Assembly: GCA_002331335.1 (NCBI GenBank)
Contig: DCZO01000013.1
Location: 103,284 to 167,283 of the forward strand
DNA: 64,000 bases
Direction: 5' to 3'
Source: Nitrospira sp. UBA2082
Lineage (GTDB): Bacteria; Nitrospirota; Nitrospiria; Nitrospirales; Nitrospiraceae
Shown here in pieces: positions 58,918-64,000 of the stretch. A program made the translations under genes and the position numbers. Each line of letters starts with the position of its first letter. The stretch's first letter is position 1. Under the pieces are notes generated by a model, which saw only the letters and a program-made list of their open reading frames with translations, was not told where the DNA came from and did not search any database.

Positions 58918-59364
58918 TCAGCTGACGCCGGGAACCGGCGGGGTCATAGGCTGGTCTGAGTCGGGCTCCTTCGGTGTCACGCCATCGGCAGGCAGCGACG
59001 CCGCATTGACTTTCTTGCGGCCCAGATGTGCATGCCAGATATATTCCCGCTCGAACCACTGGCCTCGGACGCTTTGATCTCGAAGCTGCACACGAATCTC
59101 GTAGATATCGCCTTCGACGTGCGCGACCCGCCATTCGCCGAGCCGCACCCCCTGCCCGCGATCTTTCATGGACCGCACATGTGCGTTCATGGCCTCAAGA
59201 ATCGTCGCAGCTCCGATCGCAGGGGAAGATTGCACCAGCGTCAAGGCTTCAACCTGCCGCTCATCCATCGTGACCTGGTTGAATCTGGGCAAACCCATCC
59301 ACGCATAGTACAACGCACCGAGGATGAGGACGGCCGCAACGGAGTAACGAATGATCGTCAGCAT
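58918..59364 (-). CDS. Single-span exported protein of unknown function
   Basis: 148 residues. One N-terminal span (IIRYSVAAVLILGALYYAWM) precedes a soluble domain with a mix of helices and strands (EGDIYEIRVQLRDQSVRGQW, YIWHAHLGRKKVNAASLP). The C-terminal 25 residues are Pro-rich. I do not recognise the family. The gene is convergent with the Rieske gene, 5 bp away. Confidence 0.66.
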   Translation of the reverse strand: MLTIIRYSVAAVLILGALYYAWMGLPRFNQVTMDERQVEALTLVQSSPAIGAATILEAMNAHVRSMKDRGQGVRLGEWRVAHVEGDIYEIRVQLRDQSVRGQWFEREYIWHAHLGRKKVNAASLPADGVTPKEPDSDQPMTPPVPGVS

Positions 59365-59582
59365 GATGGCCGCATCTTAAAAATTGCCCGCGCGCGAAGT
59401 CAATGCAGGAGACGAAGCCCGTCATTCGTCAACGGTCACTCGACAAGCGAGACATCATAAGCCACCCCAAATCGATTGACGCATGACGAGTGACGCCCGA
59501 AGAACCGCTTGTCTGTCGAAAAGACGATGTGCTAGAAGTATGGAAACGTGTGAAGACGATCGAGTTGCCCTGAGCCTCACGG

Positions 59583-60026
59583 ATGAAGTTTTTTCTGTAC
59601 GCCGATCAACTCAACCCCACCCAGCTCAAGCGGCGCGCCCCGGAGCACAAGTTTCTGTACCGTGCCACACTGGCAGACCATACCATCAAGTTCTGCCGCT
59701 GGTCGTCTCAATGGCGGTGCGGCTTGGCCAGCATCGCTCCGTCGCCCGGCGAACAGGTCTGGGGCGCTGTTTTTGAGCTGACGGACGAAGATCTGATAAG
59801 CATGGATGAGTTTGAGCAGGATGTCCCGCAGGGGGCCTACCGGCATCTGCAAGTCAATGTGGTCACCGATGCAGGGGACAAGGAACTCGTGACCACGTAC
59901 GCAGCCAATCCTATCGGCAAGTTCAAGCCCAAAGACCACTATCTCGACTGGGTTCTCAAGGGAGCGAAACAGTGGGCCTTACCGGAGGCATGTCTTCAAC
60001 AGTGGGAAGCGTATCGGTCGAAGTAA
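59583..60026 (+). CDS. Gamma-glutamylcyclotransferase-like (GGCT/AIG2) protein
   Basis: 147 residues. FFLYADQLNPTQLKRRAP is the YGSNM-like start of the GGCT fold (here YADQLN), WGAVFELTDEDLISMDEFEQ holds the catalytic Glu region, and ATYAANPIGKFKPKDHYLDW-like TYAANPIGKFKPKDHYLDWV ends it. GGCT proteins act on gamma-glutamyl amines or glutathione-type substrates. The unusual YADQLN form makes the exact substrate uncertain. It is preceded by a 218-bp gap (59365-59582) in which I see nothing else. Confidence 0.85.
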   Translation: MKFFLYADQLNPTQLKRRAPEHKFLYRATLADHTIKFCRWSSQWRCGLASIAPSPGEQVWGAVFELTDEDLISMDEFEQDVPQGAYRHLQVNVVTDAGDKELVTTYAANPIGKFKPKDHYLDWVLKGAKQWALPEACLQQWEAYRSK

Positions 60027-60162
60027 CGGGGAGCATATGGCGAATGGCTGATGGCATATGGCACGAGCCGGGACACAGTATCATGATCGCGTGGCCGGTA
60101 TCCGGTCCCGTGCTGTAAGCCACACGCGATACGCGCTTTACTCTTTCAACAGGGAGAACTCA

Positions 60163-60489
60163 ATGCCAAAACCAAAATATCACATTCTCGTCTGCACCAA
60201 TTCACGCCCTCCGGGCCATCCGAAGCCGTCGTGCGGCTCAGCCGGAGCCGCGCAACTGCTCATGGCCTTCAACATGGGGCTGATGCAGCGGGCGGTTCCA
60301 CCCGGCCAGGTGCTGGTCAGCGCGACCGGCTGTCTCGGTCCCTGCGAACAGGGTCCGACCGTCGTCGTGTATCCGGATAACACCTGGTACTCCAAAGTGA
60401 CGGAAGCGGATGTGGCCACGATCCTCGATGAACATGTCGGGAAAGGCACCCCCGTCTCGAAACTGAACCCGGATGCGGTGTGGCAATAG
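60163..60489 (+). CDS. Thioredoxin-like [2Fe-2S] ferredoxin
   Basis: 108 residues from ATG 60163, behind AGGGAG. HILVCTNSRPPGHPKPSCG gives the first Cys and the later Cys, and VSATGCLGPCEQGPTVVVYP holds the remaining two (C-x3-C). This Cys arrangement and the strand/helix pattern are the thioredoxin-like 2Fe-2S ferredoxin of the NuoE-like/Shethna type. It transfers electrons to unknown partners. The gene is followed by moaB 83 bp downstream. Confidence 0.88.
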   Translation: MPKPKYHILVCTNSRPPGHPKPSCGSAGAAQLLMAFNMGLMQRAVPPGQVLVSATGCLGPCEQGPTVVVYPDNTWYSKVTEADVATILDEHVGKGTPVSKLNPDAVWQ

Positions 60490-60572
60490 GATGATCGTTG
60501 CGTGTCAGGCTATCGGCAGTCAGGCTCTGAACAACTTGAGGGCCGGCAGCTGCACGCTGAAGGAAGGTTTCC

Positions 60573-61079
60573 ATGAGCACACATCTCGAACACAAATCAG
60601 CCGCGCCCGCGTCAATCGGGTGCGCCATTATTACATGCAGCGACACCCGGACACCTGAATCCGATATCAGCGGGCAACTGATTCGCAAATTGCTGGAGGG
60701 GGAGGGCCATCGCGTCATCGAGTATCAAGTCGTCAAGGACGAGCCGTACCAGATTCAATTGCGGGTTGCTCTCGGCACTATCAATCCGGCGGTCCAGGCG
60801 ATCATCGTCAATGGTGGGACCGGTATCGCGCGGCGGGATTCAACCTTTGAAGCCGTGGATGCTATGTTTGAGAAGCGGCTGGATGGGTTCGGTCAACTCT
60901 TTCGCGTGCTGAGCTATCAGGAGATCGGCTCTGCGGCCATCATGACTCGCGCCACTGCCGGCACCATCAACGGCCGAGTGGTCTTTTCCATTCCGGGCTC
61001 AGAACACGCCGTCCGGCTCGCAATGGAGAAGCTGATCATCCCGGAACTCGGCCATCTGGTGCAGCAACTCACGAAGTAA
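60573..61079 (+). CDS. moaB: MoaB/MogA-family molybdenum cofactor protein
   Basis: 168 residues. AIITCSDTRTPESDISGQLI, then VNGGTGIARRDSTFEAVDAM, has the GGTG-x4-D-x-T signature of MPT adenylyltransferase-like MoaB/MogA. MTRATAGTINGRVVFSIPGS completes the fold. It helps adenylate molybdopterin for Moco synthesis (or is a non-catalytic MoaB paralogue). The start is firm behind AGGAAGG. Nitrate- or formate-type molybdoenzymes would need it; none is in this window. Confidence 0.93.
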   Translation: MSTHLEHKSAAPASIGCAIITCSDTRTPESDISGQLIRKLLEGEGHRVIEYQVVKDEPYQIQLRVALGTINPAVQAIIVNGGTGIARRDSTFEAVDAMFEKRLDGFGQLFRVLSYQEIGSAAIMTRATAGTINGRVVFSIPGSEHAVRLAMEKLIIPELGHLVQQLTK

Positions 61080-61080
61080 G

Positions 61081-61148
61081 TGCTGAGTCCTGAGTGCTCA
61101 GTGCTGAGTATCCAAACCGCTCAGCACTCATATCTCAGTACGCAGCAC
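61081..61148. repeat. Iterated TGCTGAGT-type words with a hairpin between convergent genes
   Basis: The words TGCTGAG, TGAGTGCTCAGTGCTGAGT and GCTCAGCACTCA are iterated over ~60 bp. AGTGCTGAG (61100-61108) is a perfect 9-bp inverted repeat of CTCAGCACT (61120-61128). It lies between the convergent moaB and CBS genes and could act as a terminator without a T-run. Confidence 0.5.
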
Positions 61149-61152
61149 TTCG

Positions 61153-61587
61153 TCAGTCCTGCGTAATCTTCGGCTCGTCGTACGTCACCTCCGTTGAGAT
61201 TTTCGATTGTGCGTAGCGCTTATAGTACAGCAGCAGGTCCCGTACGGAGATAATGCCGACGATGTCACCGCCTTTCGTCACAGCGAGATGGCGCACGCCC
61301 AGTTCAGCCATCATGTCTTGGGCGGCGTCGACCGCGTCACTCCCCTCAATCGTGCAGATGGGGGCCGTCATGATCTTCTCCACCGTCAACTTGCCCAGCG
61401 GCTTGCCACTCGCCACGGCCCGCCGAGTGACATCCGTGTCCGTGACGATCCCGACGAAGGCTTTCCCCTTTTTCACCAGCAACGAACCGATGCGTGCTTG
61501 ACGCATCGTTTTTGCCGCGCTGGCAATCGAGACCTTCGGCCCGATCGATTTTGGACGTTTCGTCATCATCTGCGCAACAGTGGACAT
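61153..61587 (-). CDS. Tandem CBS-domain protein
   Basis: 144 residues from the ATG complementary to 61585-61587, behind AAAGGAGTG. Two CBS motifs: STVAQMMTKRPKSIGPKVSI then RIGSLLVKKGKAFVGIVTDT, and VEKIMTAPICTIEGSDAVDA then GVRHLAVTKGGDIVGIISVR. The pair can bind an adenosine nucleotide. Such small proteins regulate enzymes or transporters; no target is evident. The 39-base frame upstream of the ATG is not needed. Confidence 0.93.
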   Translation of the reverse strand: MSTVAQMMTKRPKSIGPKVSIASAAKTMRQARIGSLLVKKGKAFVGIVTDTDVTRRAVASGKPLGKLTVEKIMTAPICTIEGSDAVDAAQDMMAELGVRHLAVTKGGDIVGIISVRDLLLYYKRYAQSKISTEVTYDEPKITQD

Positions 61588-61817
61588 AGCATCACTCCTT
61601 TTCTGAAAAAGATCATTCAAACAAGCGCCAGCTATCCCGCACTTCGTGTGATCCGGCGGCTCTTCAGGCGAAGCCGTCTTCCTGATCACCACCGGATAAA
61701 CACCACCAGTGTTCGGTTCGCATCGTCAGCTTGACGCTAACACAATTCCTAGCGTTTGTTCAAAACATAGACGGCATGCAGGTGCGACGATGCCAGAGCA
61801 GTTCCTCTCAGGCATGT

Positions 61818-62846
61818 TCAACACACCAACACGATCTTCCCGAAGAATTTGCGGCTCAACATCTGTTCCTGGGCCACACGCGCGTCCGCCAGCGGATAAA
61901 TCCGGTCGATCACGGCGATCAGCCGTTTCTGGCCCATCAGTTCCGCAGCCTTCACGAGCTCCGCGCGAGTCCCCATGTACGAACCCTTAATAGTAAGCTG
62001 GCGGGAAAAGACATAGCGCAGATCCAGCTGGACTGACGCACCGGTCGTCGCGCCACAGGTGATCAACCGGCCGCCTTTGGCCAGCGAATGCAGGCAGGTG
62101 TCCCAGACCTCCGGGCCGATGTGTTCAATCACCACATCGACGCCCTTCCCTTCGGTCAGGAGCTTCACCCGATCAGCGACTTTTTCCTTGGCATGATTGA
62201 TCACCGCATCGGCGCCCAGCACCACGGCCTTGGGAATCTTGTCATCAGCGCCGACCGTGGTGATGACTCGCGCCCCGGCCAGCTTGGCTAACTGAACGGC
62301 CATGCTTCCGACACCGCTGCCAGCCCCCATGATCAGCACCGTTTCACCATACTGAAGGCCTGCCAAGGCAAACAGCATATGAGACGCAGTCACCGACACA
62401 AGTGGGAATGCGGCACCCTGCTCGAAGGAAAGGTTCTCCGGCAGCGGCAGAACGTTCCTCAACGGAACCTTGACATATTCCGCATATCCGCCAGACATTC
62501 TCGCGCCAACCAGCGAATAGGACAGACAGAAATTATCCCGGCCGGCCAGGCAGAATTCGCAGCGCCAACAACTGACCCCCGGCGACACTATGACTCGATC
62601 TCCGACGCTCACCCCTTCGACCAGGCCGCCGGCCTCCTCAACCACCCCCGCGATATCAGAGCCTGAGATATGCGGGAACGGAACTGGATAAGCAGGACTT
62701 CCCTGTCTGATCCAGATATCCAAGTGGTTAAGCGCGCAGGCTTTAACGCGGATCAGCACCTCCCCCGGTCCGATCACCGGCTTCGGAACATCATCATAGA
62801 CCAGCTGCTCCGGTCCCCCATGCCGCTTGAAGACAACCGCTTTCAT
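61818..62846 (-). CDS. Zinc-type alcohol dehydrogenase / quinone oxidoreductase family
   Basis: 342 residues. The N-terminus KAVVFKRHGGPEQLVYDDVP is the quinone-reductase-like start. GCWRCEFCLAGRDNFC-type SCWRCEFCLAGRDNFCLSYS gives the structural zinc Cys lobe. GAGSGVGSMAVQLAKLAGAR is the NAD(P) Rossmann loop. The catalytic-zinc His-Glu pair is only partly seen (PHISGSDIAG), so classing between alcohol dehydrogenase and NADPH:quinone reductase is open. Confidence 0.91.
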   Translation of the reverse strand: MKAVVFKRHGGPEQLVYDDVPKPVIGPGEVLIRVKACALNHLDIWIRQGSPAYPVPFPHISGSDIAGVVEEAGGLVEGVSVGDRVIVSPGVSCWRCEFCLAGRDNFCLSYSLVGARMSGGYAEYVKVPLRNVLPLPENLSFEQGAAFPLVSVTASHMLFALAGLQYGETVLIMGAGSGVGSMAVQLAKLAGARVITTVGADDKIPKAVVLGADAVINHAKEKVADRVKLLTEGKGVDVVIEHIGPEVWDTCLHSLAKGGRLITCGATTGASVQLDLRYVFSRQLTIKGSYMGTRAELVKAAELMGQKRLIAVIDRIYPLADARVAQEQMLSRKFFGKIVLVC

Positions 62847-63181
62847 CTATTTTCCCCCTCACCCAACAGGAAGTTTTGAAACGGGTGACCGTCTGCCGGC
62901 ATCCGTTATGGTGTCTGATTCGACAGGAGTGGCCTGGCTGATCCTCAAATGCGCGCATCGAAGGAGCACAGAAAAGTTCATTCTCCAGGAATGCCCCCGT
63001 GCGTGGTTCCCCTGCGCACGTCGAGGGAGCATCGCCCTTCGGTGGACATTCAGATCATTCTTGCATGCGCACTCGGTGAGCAAGGAACCATGCACGGGGG
63101 CTAGTCCATCCACGTTCTGCGTGCCGCATTTCGCAAACAGGAGGACAACCATGCGGGCTCCTCGCTGACAGGACCCACCGC
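62847..63181. other. Gene-free gap between the alcohol dehydrogenase and PhzF genes
   Basis: 335 bp. Both flanking genes are on the minus strand. Short frames occur on both strands, but none has a ribosome-binding site with a plausible product. I see no strong promoter pair or hairpin. The gap should contain the promoter of the alcohol dehydrogenase gene. Confidence 0.5.
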
Positions 63182-64000
63182 TCAAAACTTCAACACCCCT
63201 TCCGCCACCATCACGCACTGTCCCCCGACCTTCACCGCTTGGATGATGTCGTCGTCCGACTCGACCTGCACCAGAATGCGGGAGGGGCGCTCGATCTCAT
63301 AGCCCTGCTCGATGATCATCTCGGTGGTCGGCGCGATTTCGACCACCCCGTTTTCCACCAGATACGCCCCCAGTGCCCCGCCGGCACTGCCCGTGGCGGG
63401 ATCTTCCGAAATGCCGATGGAGGGCGCGAACATCCGAGCATGCACGCTGGCAAACGGCTCGACCGTCACCGTCGTGAACACCATAATGCCGTTGGTGCCG
63501 AAGCGGTCGCAGAGATCGATGATCGCTTTATCGTTCGGCACAATGGATCGGACTGCGGTTAACGTGCGTACCGGGACGATCAATACCGGTAGCCCGGTCG
63601 AGACGCCCTGCACCGGCCATTTGGCTTCGTTGATCACCTGTTTGGAAATCCCCAGAGCTCCGGCCACCATGTACAAATCTTCCGTATTCTCAACCTTCTC
63701 TAAAAATTGCGGCTGGGGCTGGGTCATGATGACCCGGGTGACCTGCGCATCGCGAGCGTGCAATTCCGCCGGGAAGAGCCCGATGTTGCACTCGTAGACA
63801 ATGTGGGTCACGGCCTGAGAGGTTGCGAGTGTCCCGATCTGAGCCAACACATGCATAGCACCGACGACCGGGTGGCCGGCAAACGGAATCTCCTGAGTCG
63901 GCGTAAAGATGCGAAGGCGCACAACGGCGGCGGGATCGCTCGGAGGAAAGACAAACACGGTCTCCGAGAGATTCATCTCCCGGGCGATTTTCTGGAGCTG
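63182..64000 (-). CDS. PhzF-family isomerase/epimerase, 5'-truncated by window edge
   Basis: The frame is open to base 64000, so the N-terminus is outside; 272 codons are visible. QKIAREMNLSETVFVFPPSD is the conserved region after the active-site Glu, RIFTPTQEIPFAGHPVVGAM carries the family's GHP motif, and GISEDPATGSAGGALGAYLV the DPATGSA signature. PhzF-like proteins are isomerases of two-lobed diaminopimelate-epimerase fold. Most bacterial members act outside phenazine synthesis and their substrates are unknown. Confidence 0.92.
   Translation of the reverse strand, partial: QLQKIAREMNLSETVFVFPPSDPAAVVRLRIFTPTQEIPFAGHPVVGAMHVLAQIGTLATSQAVTHIVYECNIGLFPAELHARDAQVTRVIMTQPQPQFLEKVENTEDLYMVAGALGISKQVINEAKWPVQGVSTGLPVLIVPVRTLTAVRSIVPNDKAIIDLCDRFGTNGIMVFTTVTVEPFASVHARMFAPSIGISEDPATGSAGGALGAYLVENGVVEIAPTTEMIIEQGYEIERPSRILVQVESDDDIIQAVKVGGQCVMVAEGVLKF

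Overview
The window is 64 kb of gene-dense bacterial chromosome of moderately high GC. Genes lie on both strands, many starts overlap the preceding stop (ATGA or GTGA), and no insertion sequence, prophage or CRISPR array is visible. The gene mix (glycogen enzymes, several outer-membrane beta-barrels and lipoproteins, heavy-metal RND efflux, a siroheme enzyme, cytochrome c, Rieske and thioredoxin-like ferredoxin proteins, B12-type radical SAM) and the style of the intergenic short-word repeats resemble Nitrospira (Nitrospirota). That assignment is an inference from memory; no rRNA gene is present to test it.

Layout. 1-2.9 kb: end of a glycogen-debranching enzyme, a GlcG-like protein and small proteins. 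2.9-4.7 kb: an XRE regulator and a TrmH-type RNA methyltransferase. 4.8-10.9 kb: a CusCBA/CzcCBA-type metal-efflux operon ending in a small cytochrome c, with a palindrome inside its promoter spacer. 11.0 kb: tRNA-Phe. 12.7-16.8 kb: a minus-strand operon of glgC followed by a Ski2-like helicase split into two overlapping genes in swapped order, the RecA2/C-terminal half upstream of the RecA1 half. 17-23 kb: HEAT protein, peptide deformylase, ABC exporter, PII-like protein, cytochrome P450. 23.7-26.7 kb: purH and purD with a large palindromic element between them. 27-30.4 kb: FmdB-type zinc ribbon, aminotransferase, coaD, rsmD. 30.6-35.6 kb: radC, a divergent EF-G paralogue, a DegQ-type protease and a PhoU/TrkA-C-like protein. 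35.8-45.4 kb: envelope proteins (lipoproteins, beta-barrel, Slp), an exported intradiol dioxygenase, pyruvate kinase, a radical SAM enzyme, tandem Usp. 45.4-49.9 kb: a large Lhr-type helicase. 50-64 kb: a seven-repeat FG-GAP lipoprotein, SDR, CPBP protease, class-V aminotransferase plus amidohydrolase, thiamine-binding protein, siroheme synthase N-domain, HNH nuclease, Rieske protein, GGCT, ferredoxin, MoaB, CBS protein, zinc-type alcohol dehydrogenase and a PhzF-family protein cut by the right edge.

Working together. The debranching enzyme and GlgC belong to glycogen turnover. The TolC, adaptor, RND and cytochrome genes form one transcription unit. PurH and PurD are purine synthesis steps. 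The aminotransferase, CoaD and RsmD genes overlap by 4 bp each. The most unusual arrangement is the permuted, translationally coupled split helicase. Next are the 105-nt palindromic element between purH and purD, a coupled 23-codon hydrophobic leader ORF before a beta-barrel gene, and an in-frame run of intergenic-type word repeats inside lhr.
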